A program made the position numbers and the translations under genes. The notes under the pieces were generated by a model that saw only the letters and a program-made list of their open reading frames with translations, was not told the DNA's origin and did no database searches. Of a DNA stretch of 64,000 nucleotides, positions 20,552-29,174 are shown piece after piece. Numbering within the stretch: the stretch's first letter is position 1; every line of letters starts with the position of its first letter. The DNA comes from Defluviicoccus sp. bin129 (GTDB taxonomy: Bacteria; Pseudomonadota; Alphaproteobacteria; MPNO01), in the NCBI GenBank assembly GCA_002239065.1, contig MPNO01000011.1, forward strand, positions 1 through 64,000, written 5' to 3'.

Positions 20552-21793
20552 TCATACCCCGGCGGCCCGGGACGGGTCCAGCGGCAGAAGCACGTAGTAG
20601 CGGCCCGGGGAGCGCATCCGGCCGGCCCGCTCCTCGGCCTCCCGCCCCGCGCCGCAGAACAGGTCGGCCCGCACCGCGCCGCGGATCGCGCCGCCGGTAT
20701 CCTGCGCCACCGTCAATCGCCTGAGCGGGTTCTCCGGGTCGAGAGGGTCCGGGGTGTCGATCCACAGCGGCACGCCGAGCGGCAGGAAGCGGCGGTCGAC
20801 GGCGAGGCTCCGGCCGGGGGTGAGCGCGACCCCCTGGGATCCGATCGGCCCCTCGCCGCGGAGCTCGCGGAAGAACACATAGGACCGGTTCCTGTCCAAG
20901 ATGTCCCGCCGCCTTTCGGGATTGGCGCGCAGCCAGGCGCGGATCGACTGCAGCGAGACGGTCTCGAGCGCGAGCGCGCCCTCGGCGACCAGCTCGCGTC
21001 CGATCGCCGTATAGGGCCGGCCGTTGGTGGCGGCGTAGCCCAGGCGCAGGATCTCCCCGTCGGGCAGCCGCACCCGCCCCGACCCCTGGATCTGCAGGAA
21101 GAAGGCCTCGATCGGATCGGCGACCCAGATGATTTCGAGCCCCTGGCCCGCGAGCGCTCCGTCGACGATCTGGGCGCGGCTGTAATAAGGTTTCAGCCTG
21201 CCGTCCTCGACCCGGCCGGCCAGGCGTTCGCCGTCGAACCCGTCGCCGAACTCCGACAGGTCCACGGTCACCAGGTCGCGCGGCCGGGTGTGCAGCGGCA
21301 CCTTGTAGGCATCGCTCCGCTGTCTCGCGCCGGCCAGCTCAGGTTCGTAGTAGCCGGTGATCAGCCCCGTGTCGCCGTCCTTGCCGACTACCCGGAAGGG
21401 GCGGAAGCGGCGCTCGAAGAAGTCTCGCGCCGCGGCTTCGTCGCCGTCGGCGATGTGCGCGGCTGCGGCGCAGACCGACCGCCAGTCCTGCGCGCGGCCG
21501 AACCGCTCGGCGTCCGCGCCGGCCTGCGCCGGGTAGCGCATCGGCCTGGTGCAGCTCCGCCTGAACGCGACCAGGGCCTCGGCATGGCGGTCCGCCGCCC
21601 AGCCGGGCAGGTCGGCGAACGACACCGGCTCCAGGGCGGGGTTGGCGCCGCGCCGCTCGTCGGGCGAGCAGCCGGGCGCGCCAGCCAGCATCAGCGCGGC
21701 GAGAGCCGCCGCGATCCCGCCGGGGGCGATGCGGAGCGGCGCCGGGAAGGGGCGCGAGAGCGCGACAGTCTCAGCTGGGACTCCGCGTCTCAA
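20552..21793 (-). CDS. mltA: Membrane-bound lytic murein transglycosylase A
   Basis: A 413-residue MltA: N-terminal hydrophobic segment with a possible lipobox ending in Cys42 (LAGAPGC), the MltA barrel (GLITGYYEPEL, FFLQIQGSGRVRL, YAATNGRPYTAIG) and a C-terminal 3D domain (TVAQDTGGAIRG, containing the catalytic Asp). It cleaves peptidoglycan strands to anhydromuropeptides. The start is uncertain: TTG at 21793 overlaps the tim44 gene by 23 bp, and no ATG lies in the right place. Confidence 0.93.
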   Translation of the reverse strand: MRRGVPAETVALSRPFPAPLRIAPGGIAAALAALMLAGAPGCSPDERRGANPALEPVSFADLPGWAADRHAEALVAFRRSCTRPMRYPAQAGADAERFGRAQDWRSVCAAAAHIADGDEAAARDFFERRFRPFRVVGKDGDTGLITGYYEPELAGARQRSDAYKVPLHTRPRDLVTVDLSEFGDGFDGERLAGRVEDGRLKPYYSRAQIVDGALAGQGLEIIWVADPIEAFFLQIQGSGRVRLPDGEILRLGYAATNGRPYTAIGRELVAEGALALETVSLQSIRAWLRANPERRRDILDRNRSYVFFRELRGEGPIGSQGVALTPGRSLAVDRRFLPLGVPLWIDTPDPLDPENPLRRLTVAQDTGGAIRGAVRADLFCGAGREAEERAGRMRSPGRYYVLLPLDPSRAAGV

Positions 21794-22469
21794 TCAGCTT
21801 CCAGTTGGGGTCGCGGGACCGCGTGTTGCGGGCGAACGTCCAGATGTCGGTCACGTCGGTGACCTGCGCCGGGTCGCCGTCGAGCACCTCGCCATCGGCG
21901 TCGCGGGTCACGTTGACCTGCTCGGAGACGAAGGTCACGGTGACCACGGCGTTGCGGCCGCTCATCGTGGCCTCGACGATTTCCGCCTTCTTGATCCCGA
22001 CGACCGTGGTCTCGAGCGTCTCCGCGTGGTCCAGCCGCTCGCGGATGGCCCGTTCGAAGTTGTCGAACACCTCGTCGTCGAGCAGCGCGCGAAGCGTGCC
22101 GCTGTCGGCGGTCGCGAAGGCATGGACGATGGCTTCGAACGCGGCGCGCGCTCCGGCTTCGAACCCGTCCGGGTCGAAGCCCGGGTCGGCGGCCGCGATA
22201 CGCGCGATGCCGTCCGCCAGGGGATCGTCGGAGGGGGAGGGCTCGAACGCCTCGTCGTCGTCCCGCCCGGGCTCGACATCGGATTCCGTGCGGTCGGGCA
22301 GCTCGATGACGTTGCCCTCGGCCTCGGTCTCCGAATGCCGCGCCGCCATGTTGTCCGGCGGGCGCGACTGGTGCCCAGTCCGGCGGCCGAGAACGCTGCG
22401 CAGCCGGAACACAAGGAACGCCGCGATCATCGCGAAGAAGATGATGTCGAGAAACTGGAAGCCTTCCAT
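21771..22469 (-). CDS. Tim44/TimA-domain membrane-anchored protein
   Basis: A 232-residue protein with a single N-terminal membrane segment (FLDIIFFAMIAAFLVFRL), an acidic low-complexity linker (about residues 45-85) and a C-terminal Tim44-like domain (FEAIVHAFATADSGTLRALL; VTDIWTFARNTRSRDPNWKL). Related to the mitochondrial import motor subunit Tim44; in alphaproteobacteria it is conserved beside fxsA, secB and mltA. ATG 22469 has AAAGGA upstream. It diverges from fxsA. Confidence 0.92.
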   Translation of the reverse strand: MEGFQFLDIIFFAMIAAFLVFRLRSVLGRRTGHQSRPPDNMAARHSETEAEGNVIELPDRTESDVEPGRDDDEAFEPSPSDDPLADGIARIAAADPGFDPDGFEAGARAAFEAIVHAFATADSGTLRALLDDEVFDNFERAIRERLDHAETLETTVVGIKKAEIVEATMSGRNAVVTVTFVSEQVNVTRDADGEVLDGDPAQVTDVTDIWTFARNTRSRDPNWKLIETRSPS

Positions 22470-22622
22470 GGACGCGTCCTTTGACGCTTCGTCCCCGCGG
22501 CACTCCCCGCAACCGAGGCGTGCAAACCTCTTGTACCAGTATCGCTTGACTGGCGGAACGGCGCGGCGAGAGTCTGTAAATAGGCCCAACACGGCGAAAG
22601 CGCAAGCGGGAGAGGTTCGACG

Positions 22623-23030
22623 ATGCATTGGTTGCCCTGGTCGTTCTGGCTCTTCCTCTTCCTTCCGGTTCTCGACATCTGGTTGTCGATCTCGCTTTAC
22701 GGGATGATCGGCATCGAGCCCATAATGGGCCTCTTCGTCGGCACATGGCTCATTGGCGGCTGGATCTTCTCCCGGCAGACCGCCTCCGTCGCGGGGCGGG
22801 CGCTGACCGCCTTCTCGCAGGGTGAGCTTCCGGCCGACGAAATCCAGGAATCGGTCGGGCTCGTCATCGCCGCCGCGCTCCTGGCCACGCCCGGTGTCGT
22901 TACCGATATTATGGGTTTCGCGCTCCTGACGCCGCGTTTGCGCCTCAGCTTGATGCGGATCATCTTTGAGGCTGTCTGGGGCAGCGTTATTTTCGACCTG
23001 CTGGTGAAGCCGCCCTCCGGAAGAAGATGA
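22623..23030 (+). CDS. fxsA: FxsA-family membrane protein
   Basis: A 135-residue membrane protein with about three to four hydrophobic segments (residues 5-25, 28-48, 77-110), the FxsA signatures EIQESVGLVIAAALLATPG and GFALLTPRLR, and a basic C-terminus. In E. coli it affects exclusion of phage T7 by the F plasmid. AGAGG precedes the ATG. Its stop overlaps the next start (ATGA). Confidence 0.92.
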   Translation: MHWLPWSFWLFLFLPVLDIWLSISLYGMIGIEPIMGLFVGTWLIGGWIFSRQTASVAGRALTAFSQGELPADEIQESVGLVIAAALLATPGVVTDIMGFALLTPRLRLSLMRIIFEAVWGSVIFDLLVKPPSGRR

Positions 23031-23581
23031 TCCTGATCCGACACGGACAGACGATATTCAACGTGCTCTTCAGCGTGACGCGGATCGACCCGGGCGTTCC
23101 GGACCCGATCCTCACGGCGCGCGGGCGCGGCCAGGCGCGCCGGGTCGCAACCGCCCTCGCGGGGGAGGGGGTGGAGCGGATCGTCGCGAGCCCGTACCGG
23201 CGGGCGATCCAGACCGCCGACGCGGTGGCCCGGGCGCTCGTTGTCCCGGTCGTCATCGACCCGGATGTGCGCGAACGGTTCAGCTTCTCCTGCGACCACG
23301 GAACCCGGCGTTCGGAGCTCGCCCGCGCCTGGCCGGAATACGACTTCGCCCATCTGGCGGAGCGCTGGTGGCCGATATCGGAGGAGGGCGAGCCGGCCTT
23401 CGCGGCGCGCTGCGCACGCTTCGCCGAGCGGATGGCGGAAGATCCGGGCTGGTCGCGCACCGCCGTCGTCACGCATTGGGGAGTCATCCGCGCCCTGACC
23501 GGCGAGCGGGTGACCAACGGCAGGCTGGTCCGCCTCGCCCCGCCGGGCGCCGAGCTTGTACCCCCGGGGCTGCCGTGCTAG
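23027..23581 (+). CDS. Histidine phosphatase (phosphoglycerate-mutase-like)
   Basis: A 184-residue protein starting with LIRHGQT (catalytic His6 in the RHG motif), ASPYRRAIQTA (second Arg) and VVTHWG (second catalytic His, about residue 150). Acts on a phosphorylated small molecule or protein; the substrate is not evident. Coupled to fxsA by a 4-bp overlap. The C-terminal GAELVPPG is a usual ending of this branch. Confidence 0.85.
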   Translation: MILIRHGQTIFNVLFSVTRIDPGVPDPILTARGRGQARRVATALAGEGVERIVASPYRRAIQTADAVARALVVPVVIDPDVRERFSFSCDHGTRRSELARAWPEYDFAHLAERWWPISEEGEPAFAARCARFAERMAEDPGWSRTAVVTHWGVIRALTGERVTNGRLVRLAPPGAELVPPGLPC

Positions 23582-23607
23582 AGCCCGCGCGGTTCGGGGA
23601 GACGCAC

Positions 23608-24096
23608 ATGGCTGACGAAACCGACGCGCCGCCGCAGGAGAACGGCAGCGCCGCCGCCGCGCGGCCGATGCTCTCGATCGGCGCCCAGTACATCAAGGAC
23701 CTTTCCTTCGAGAACCCGCTGGGCCCCGAAGGCCTGGCCAAGCTCACGCAAAACCCGAACGTCGAGGTGGAGGTCAACACCAGCGCCCGGCTGCTCGCCG
23801 AGGATGCCTATGAAGTCGCCCTGTTCATCCGCGCCGAGGCGCAGAGCGGGGACGCGACGGCGTTCATCGTCGAGCTCACCTATGCCGGGATCGTGGTCGT
23901 CGGCGACGTCGCCGACGAAGATGTCCAGCCGCTGGTGCTGATCGAGGGGCCGCGCCACCTGTTCCCCTTCGCCCGGTCGGTGGTCGCCAACGTGACCCGC
24001 GACGGCGGCTTCCCGCCGATGATGATCGACCCGATCGACTTCGCCGCGCTCTACGTGGAACACCATGCCGAGCGGACGGCGCTGGACATCACCTGA
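23608..24096 (+). CDS. secB: Protein-export chaperone SecB
   Basis: A 162-residue SecB with the conserved IGAQYIKDLSFENPLGP, ELTYAGIVVVGDV and LIEGPRHLFPFARSVVAN...GGFPPMMIDPIDF. It keeps preproteins unfolded and delivers them to SecA. The ATG at 23608 is 27 bp after the phosphatase stop with GGGGAGA upstream. Confidence 0.97.
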   Translation: MADETDAPPQENGSAAAARPMLSIGAQYIKDLSFENPLGPEGLAKLTQNPNVEVEVNTSARLLAEDAYEVALFIRAEAQSGDATAFIVELTYAGIVVVGDVADEDVQPLVLIEGPRHLFPFARSVVANVTRDGGFPPMMIDPIDFAALYVEHHAERTALDIT

Positions 24097-24110
24097 AGCG
24101 CGGCCGGGTT

Positions 24111-24779
24111 CTATCCCTGCCAGACCGGATTCTTGAGCTTCCTGACGAACGCCGCGTGCGCCGCGCTTTCCTCGGCGTCGGGTTCGTGCCGGCGCGGCGC
24201 CCGCGCGGGACGCTCCTCCCTGGACTCCGTCGCCACCTCACGGGCGGAGCCCAGGCCCAGCGACGGCTGCCTGCCGCCGATCAGCTCGAGATAGACCTCG
24301 GCGAGGAGCTCGGCGTCGAGCAACGCCCCGTGCTTTGTCCGCGCCGCGTTGTCGATCCCGAACCTCCGGCACAGCGCATCCAGGTTCGCCGGCGCGCCGG
24401 GAAAGCGGCGCCGCGCGAGGCCCACGGTGTCGATCGCCCGCGCCTCCGGCAGAGGTGCCCGGCCGATGCGGGCGAACTCGGCGTTCAGGAAACCGAGATC
24501 GAACAGCGCGTTGTGGATCACCAGCACGGATTCGCCGACGAAGGCGAGCAAGCCGTCCGCGACGTCGCCGAAACGCGGCTTGTCGGCGAGAAACTCGTCG
24601 GACAGGCCGTGAATCTCGAAAGCGCCGGCGGGCATGTCGCGCTCCGGATTCACATAGGTGTGGAACGCCTCGCCGGAGGGGATGTGGTTGATCAGCTCGA
24701 GACAGCCGATCTCAACGACACGGTGGCCGCTTCCCGGGTCCAGCCCCGTGGTTTCGGTATCGAGGACGATTTCGCGCAT
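24111..24779 (-). CDS. dnaQ: DNA polymerase III epsilon subunit (proofreading exonuclease)
   Basis: A 222-residue DEDDh exonuclease: Exo I VLDTETTGLDPG, Exo II HNALFDLGFLN, Exo III HGALLDAELLAEVY. The C-terminal 40 residues are Arg/Glu-rich, the region that binds the polymerase alpha subunit. It lies next to coaE as in most alphaproteobacteria and overlaps its 3' end by 68 bp. Confidence 0.96.
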   Translation of the reverse strand: MREIVLDTETTGLDPGSGHRVVEIGCLELINHIPSGEAFHTYVNPERDMPAGAFEIHGLSDEFLADKPRFGDVADGLLAFVGESVLVIHNALFDLGFLNAEFARIGRAPLPEARAIDTVGLARRRFPGAPANLDALCRRFGIDNAARTKHGALLDAELLAEVYLELIGGRQPSLGLGSAREVATESREERPARAPRRHEPDAEESAAHAAFVRKLKNPVWQG

Positions 24780-25416
24780 AGCGTCCCGGCTGCGGTAAAT
24801 GCGCCGCCGGCGGCCAGTACTTGCCGCGGCGCCCGGACATCACTCTGACGATCCATCTGAGTCGGCGCAAGGTATGGGCCCGCCCGAGGCTGGTCGGCAC
24901 GACGAAGCCCGCGCGCCGCCGCTTCTCACGGTCGGGAAGCTGGTTGGCGAGAATGCCGGCGAGGGTCTCCGCGGTCATCCCGGGACGCGAAAGTACCCGC
25001 GCCCGTTGCAGGAAGGCCGGCGCCGTGACCACGACCACGGCATCGCATTGCGCGGCGAGCCCGACCTCGAACAGGAGCGGGATATCGAGCACGACGAGGC
25101 GCTCGCCCCGCGCCGCGGCGCGGCGCAGGAACGCTCGCTGGACCCGGCGCACCAGCGGGTGGACGATCGCCTCCAGCCGGCGCAGCTCCGCCTTGTTGCC
25201 GAACACCCGCTCGCGCAGCATCGCCCGGTCGACGGCGCCGTCCCTCACCACGCCGGGAAAGGCCTCGCCGACGGCGGCCACCGCGGCGCCGCCCAGGGCC
25301 AGCAGGCCGTGCACCGCGGCATCGGAATCGTATACCGGCAGGCCGAGATGGCGGAACATCCCGGCCGCCGTCGTCTTGCCCATCCCGATGGAGCCGGTGA
25401 GGCCGATGATCACCAT
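24712..25416 (-). CDS. coaE: Dephospho-CoA kinase
   Basis: A 234-residue kinase: P-loop GLTGSIGMGKTT, YDSDAAVHGLL, VVLDIPLLFE and NQLPDREKRRRAGFVV. It makes CoA from dephospho-CoA. The last 30 residues (after RGKYWPPAAH) do not look like the family and are encoded in DNA that also encodes the start of dnaQ, so a missed stop or 3' frameshift is possible. The ATG is 5 bp after aroE. Confidence 0.93.
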   Translation of the reverse strand: MVIIGLTGSIGMGKTTAAGMFRHLGLPVYDSDAAVHGLLALGGAAVAAVGEAFPGVVRDGAVDRAMLRERVFGNKAELRRLEAIVHPLVRRVQRAFLRRAAARGERLVVLDIPLLFEVGLAAQCDAVVVVTAPAFLQRARVLSRPGMTAETLAGILANQLPDREKRRRAGFVVPTSLGRAHTLRRLRWIVRVMSGRRGKYWPPAAHLPQPGRYARNRPRYRNHGAGPGKRPPCR

Positions 25417-25421
25417 GCCGC

Positions 25422-26270
25422 TCAGCCGAGCAGGTCGACGGCGACGTGGCTGCGCAACGCGTCGTCGACCACGGGTTCGGCGCCGTACCAGGCGGCGAAG
25501 CCGGGGCGGGCCTGATGCAGCAGCATCTCCAGACCGTCGACGGCGCGGCAGCCGCGCGCGCGCGCGGCGGCGAGCAGGGGGGTCTCCAGCGGGGTGTAGA
25601 CGATATCGTTGACCACCGCTTCCGCAGGCAGCCCGTCCAGGCGGAGCTCGAGCGGCGCGCCGCCCGCCATGCCGAGCGACGTCGTGTTGACCACCAATGC
25701 GGCGCCTTCGAGAGCGTCCTCGCGCTCGTGCCAATCGACCGCGACCAGCGGCGCGCCGAAGCGCTCGCACAGCGCGTCCGCCCGCCCGCGCGTGCGGTTC
25801 ACCAGCCTGATCTCGGCCGCCCCCTCGTCCTGCAGGGCGGCGACGATCGCCCGCGCTGCGCCGCCCGCGCCGAGGACGGCGGCCGCTATCCCGGTGCCCG
25901 ACCAGGTTCCGAGGCGGCTGCGCAGGGCCTCGACGAAGCCGAACGCGTCGGTGTTGGAGCCCGACAGCGCGCCGTCGCCGCGCACGACGACCGTGTTCAC
26001 CGCGCCGATACGCCGGGCGATTCCGTCGGCCTCGTCGACGGCGGCGAATGCGGCTTCCTTGTGCGGGATGGTGACGTTGGTTCCGGCGAAGCCGAGCGCC
26101 GGCAGGGCGCGCAGCGCCTCGCCCAGCCGGTCCGGCGGGACCGCCATGGGGATGTAGGCGCCGTCGATCCCGGCCCGCGCCAGCCAGAAATTGTGCAGCA
26201 CCGGCGAGCGCGAATGCCCGACCGGCCAGCCCATCACGCCGGCCACGATCGCCTTCCCCGATATCGTCAT
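25422..26270 (-). CDS. aroE: Shikimate dehydrogenase
   Basis: A 282-residue AroE: substrate site GHSRSPVLHN, catalytic Lys in NVTIPHKEAAF, nucleotide-binding VLGAGGAARAIVAAL, and NTTSLGMAGG. It reduces 3-dehydroshikimate with NADPH. The ATG at 26270 lies 4 bp after the maf stop; a start 15 bp further upstream is possible. Confidence 0.96.
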   Translation of the reverse strand: MTISGKAIVAGVMGWPVGHSRSPVLHNFWLARAGIDGAYIPMAVPPDRLGEALRALPALGFAGTNVTIPHKEAAFAAVDEADGIARRIGAVNTVVVRGDGALSGSNTDAFGFVEALRSRLGTWSGTGIAAAVLGAGGAARAIVAALQDEGAAEIRLVNRTRGRADALCERFGAPLVAVDWHEREDALEGAALVVNTTSLGMAGGAPLELRLDGLPAEAVVNDIVYTPLETPLLAAARARGCRAVDGLEMLLHQARPGFAAWYGAEPVVDDALRSHVAVDLLG

Positions 26271-26274
26271 CGCC

Positions 26275-26901
26275 TCATTCCGCAATCACGCCCCGGCGTC
26301 GGAGATAAGCCAACAATGCAAGCAGCGGCAAGCCGAGGATGGTCGGCCAATCGCCCTCGATGGCGTCGAACAGCTGGATCCCCGGCCCTTCCACCCGGTA
26401 GGCCCCGGGCCCGGCAAGCGCGGCGTCGCCAATGCGGTCCAGATAGTCGTCCGCGAAAGCCGCGCCGAAGCCGCGCATGGCGAGCCGCGCCTCCCCGGTG
26501 CAACGCCATACGGGGCTGCCCTCCTCCGCGATGCAGGCGGCGCTCAGCAGACGGTGGGTCCGCCCGGCGAGCGCGGCGAGCTGTTCCGCCGCCGCTTGCC
26601 GGTTTGCCGGCTTGTCGAAGACCCGTTCGCCGAGGATCAGCACCTGGTCGGCGCCGAGGACCAAACGGCCTGGCCGGGAGACGCTCAGCGCCTTCTCCTC
26701 GGCCAGGCGTTCGGCGAGCCCCCGGCCGTCGATGCCGGCGCCGCGAAGCCTGCGCTTGGCCCCGTCTTCGTCGATGCGGGGCGGGACGATCTCGACCGGC
26801 ACGCCGGCATCGGCGAGAAGCCGGGCCCGGGTCGGGCTGGTGGAGGCGAGGACGAGCCGCGCGTCGCGGCCGTGTTCACCCGCCGCTGCCGGTTTCGTCA
26901 T
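26275..26901 (-). CDS. maf: Maf-family nucleotide pyrophosphatase
   Basis: A 208-residue Maf: LVLASTSPTRARLL near the start, LVLGADQVLI with the catalytic Asp, and GPGIQLFDAIEGDWPTILGLPL at the end. Maf proteins hydrolyse non-standard or modified nucleotide triphosphates. It overlaps the 3' end of ppsR by 26 bp. The gene order maf-aroE-coaE-dnaQ is conserved in alphaproteobacteria. Confidence 0.95.
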   Translation of the reverse strand: MTKPAAAGEHGRDARLVLASTSPTRARLLADAGVPVEIVPPRIDEDGAKRRLRGAGIDGRGLAERLAEEKALSVSRPGRLVLGADQVLILGERVFDKPANRQAAAEQLAALAGRTHRLLSAACIAEEGSPVWRCTGEARLAMRGFGAAFADDYLDRIGDAALAGPGAYRVEGPGIQLFDAIEGDWPTILGLPLLALLAYLRRRGVIAE

Positions 26902-27718
26902 CCGCCGCCATCCTCCGATTGCGGTAGAGCTGGTAGATCGCCGTCGCCGTCTCCTCGATGGAACGGCGCGTCACGTCTATCGCCGGCCAGCCTTGCTCGG
27001 CGAAGAGACGTTTCGCGAACAGGACCTCGTCCTTGACCGCCTCGAGATCCGCGTACTCGCCGAGCACTTCCTGACGCAGCATCAGGAGCCTGTTGCGCCG
27101 CACCTGCACGAGACGTTCGGACGCTGTGGTGAGGCCGACGCAGAACGGGTTTTTCAGGCCGAACAGCCCGGCCGGAAGGTCGATGCCCGGGACGACCGGC
27201 ACGTTCGCCGCCTTGATGCCCCAATGGTTGGCGAGATAGATCGAGGTCGGCGTCTTCGACGTGCGCGACACGCCGACCAGCACGATATCCGCCTCCTCCA
27301 GGTTCCAGGCGTTCTGCCCGTCGTCATGCGAGAGCACGAAGTTCATCGCCTCGATGCGGTCGAAATATTCCGCGCTGAGCAGATGCTGACCGCCGGGCCG
27401 CCCGCTCTGCTTGCGGTGGAAGTAGCGCGCCATCGCCTCGATCACCGGATCGATCACCGAGACGCAGGGCAGGTTGAGGTTGCGGCACTCTTCCTGCAGC
27501 GCACCCCGCGTGGCGTCGTTGACGAGGGTGAAGATCACCACCCCCGGCTGCTGGCGGATCCCCTCGATCACCCTGCCGAGCGCGTCGGCGGTCCGCACCA
27601 TCGGCCACAGATGCTGATCGACGTCGACGCCCTCGAACTGCGCCATGCAGGCGCGGACGACGCCCTGGGTGGTCTCGCCGGTCGAGTCGGAGACCAGATG
27701 CAGGTTGTACTCGGCCAT
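26876..27718 (-). CDS. ppsR: Pyruvate, phosphate dikinase regulatory protein (bifunctional kinase/phosphorylase)
   Basis: A 280-residue DUF299 protein: NLHLVSDSTGETT at the start and the P-loop-like GVSRTSKTPTS (about residue 150). It phosphorylates with ADP and dephosphorylates PpdK or PEP synthase. The target gene is not in the window. The ATG at 27718 has GAAGGAAGG just upstream. It faces the origin spacer and reads away from it. Confidence 0.93.
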   Translation of the reverse strand: MAEYNLHLVSDSTGETTQGVVRACMAQFEGVDVDQHLWPMVRTADALGRVIEGIRQQPGVVIFTLVNDATRGALQEECRNLNLPCVSVIDPVIEAMARYFHRKQSGRPGGQHLLSAEYFDRIEAMNFVLSHDDGQNAWNLEEADIVLVGVSRTSKTPTSIYLANHWGIKAANVPVVPGIDLPAGLFGLKNPFCVGLTTASERLVQVRRNRLLMLRQEVLGEYADLEAVKDEVLFAKRLFAEQGWPAIDVTRRSIEETATAIYQLYRNRRMAADDETGSGG

Positions 27719-28139
27719 GGCCTTCCTTCGCTCCGCCGCCCTGGGGCTTATGCGCGAATTGCCGGGATAAGTCGGGAGATCTTCTACCCTACGCCAAAAC
27801 GATCCCCACACACCCTTTACGTTCCACCCGCTTGCGCACGGGGCCAACAGGATTCCACAGGTTGCTGACGGTTTCACCCTGTCCACGGAATCAGTCTCCT
27901 GTCCCGCCAGCAGGCCTTTGCCAGCGCGTTGATTTCATTGATCAACGAGCGTTATTCACCATATGCCGGGGTAGCGGACACGATTTTCCACGACTCTTTG
28001 TCGCCCGGGAAAAGACGGTGCCAAACCATTAATCCTCGCTATTTGGGTGTCCAACAGACACAACAACCTGATTCTGATTCTTGAAGTAGATTCGACGGGA
28101 AGAACGGATGCCCCCCTCCAACACCGGTTCTCCGTACCG
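27719..28139. other. Predicted chromosomal replication origin (oriC, Cori-like) between ppsR and hemE
   Basis: A 421-bp gene-free spacer, clearly AT-richer than its surroundings. DnaA-box-like sites, all in the same orientation, are TCCCCACA (27803-27810), GATTCCACA (27851-27859), CTGTCCACG (27879-27887), TTATTCACC (27952-27960) and TTTTCCACG (27984-27992); the last two differ by one base from TTWTNCACA. Six GANTC sites occur from 27851 to about 28095, an unusually dense cluster in GC-rich DNA; GANTC is the CcrM methylation site. An AT-rich patch with TTGATTTCATTGATCAAC is at 27929-27947. In Caulobacter and relatives the origin lies beside hemE. Genes on both sides read outwards. Confidence 0.75.
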
Positions 28140-29174
28140 ATGATCGACAAGCCCCTTCTTGCTGCTCTCTCCGGCCAGGCGACCGGAACGCCGCCGATCT
28201 GGCTGATGCGACAGGCCGGGCGTCACCTGCCGGAGTACCGGACGCTGCGCCGGCGGGCTGCGTCGTTCCTGGAGTTCTGCTACACGCCCGAGCTCGCGAT
28301 CGAGGCGACATTGCAGCCCGTGCGGCGCTACCGGCTCGACGCGGCGATCGTGTTCTCCGACATCCTGGTGATCCCGGATGCGCTGGGCCAGAGGGTCTGG
28401 TTCGAGCAGGGCAGGGGGCCGAGGCTCGAGCCCGCGCGGACGGAAGGCGATATCGACCGATTGAACCCGGCCCGGATCGAGGAACGGCTGGCGCCGGTCT
28501 ACGAGACGGTCGCGGGGGTTCGGGACGGTCTGCCCGCGGGGACCGCGCTTGTCGGTTTTGCCGGCGCGCCGTGGACCATCGCGACCTACATGATCGAGGG
28601 CGGCACGAGCCGCGACCACGAACGGGCGCGCTCGCTCGCCTATACCGCGCCGCATGTCGTCGAGCGCCTGATCGACATTCTGACCGAGTCTGTGGTCGAA
28701 CACCTGATCGCCCAGATCGGCGCCGGGGCCGAGGCGGTTCAGGTTTTCGACAGCTGGGCCGGCGCGCTGCCGGCGACGCTGCGCGAACGCCTTTCGCTGC
28801 GTCCCATCGCCCGGATCGCGGCGCGGATCGGCGAGGCCTGCCCGGAGGTGCCGGTGATCGCCTTCCCGCGCGGCGTCGGCAGCGCCTATGCAGATTACGC
28901 CGTGCTGCCCGGGGTTGCCGCGGTCTCGGTCGACCAGTCGGTCGATCCGCGCTGGGCGGCGGCGGCGGTGCAGCCGCACGCCGCGGTCCAGGGCAATCTC
29001 GATCCGGTCCTCCTGGCGGCCGGCGGGCAGGCGATGGACGATGCCGTCGACGGCATCGTCGCGGCGCTCGGGGGCGGGCCGTTCGTCTTCAATCTCGGCC
29101 ATGGCGTGGTGCCCGACACCCCGCCCGAGCATGTCGAGGCGCTGATCGCCCGGGTGAAGGAAAGCGCGGCTTGA
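28140..29174 (+). CDS. hemE: Uroporphyrinogen decarboxylase
   Basis: A 344-residue HemE: PIWLMRQAGRHLPEYR near the start, GFAGAPWTIATYMIEGG, the acidic substrate-binding FSDILVIPDALG and FNLGHGVVPDTPPEHV at the end. It decarboxylates uroporphyrinogen III to coproporphyrinogen III. The start MIDKPLL at 28140 is preferred over an ATG-like start at 28047, whose 31 extra residues lie in the origin spacer. It overlaps hemH. Confidence 0.96.
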   Translation: MIDKPLLAALSGQATGTPPIWLMRQAGRHLPEYRTLRRRAASFLEFCYTPELAIEATLQPVRRYRLDAAIVFSDILVIPDALGQRVWFEQGRGPRLEPARTEGDIDRLNPARIEERLAPVYETVAGVRDGLPAGTALVGFAGAPWTIATYMIEGGTSRDHERARSLAYTAPHVVERLIDILTESVVEHLIAQIGAGAEAVQVFDSWAGALPATLRERLSLRPIARIAARIGEACPEVPVIAFPRGVGSAYADYAVLPGVAAVSVDQSVDPRWAAAAVQPHAAVQGNLDPVLLAAGGQAMDDAVDGIVAALGGGPFVFNLGHGVVPDTPPEHVEALIARVKESAA

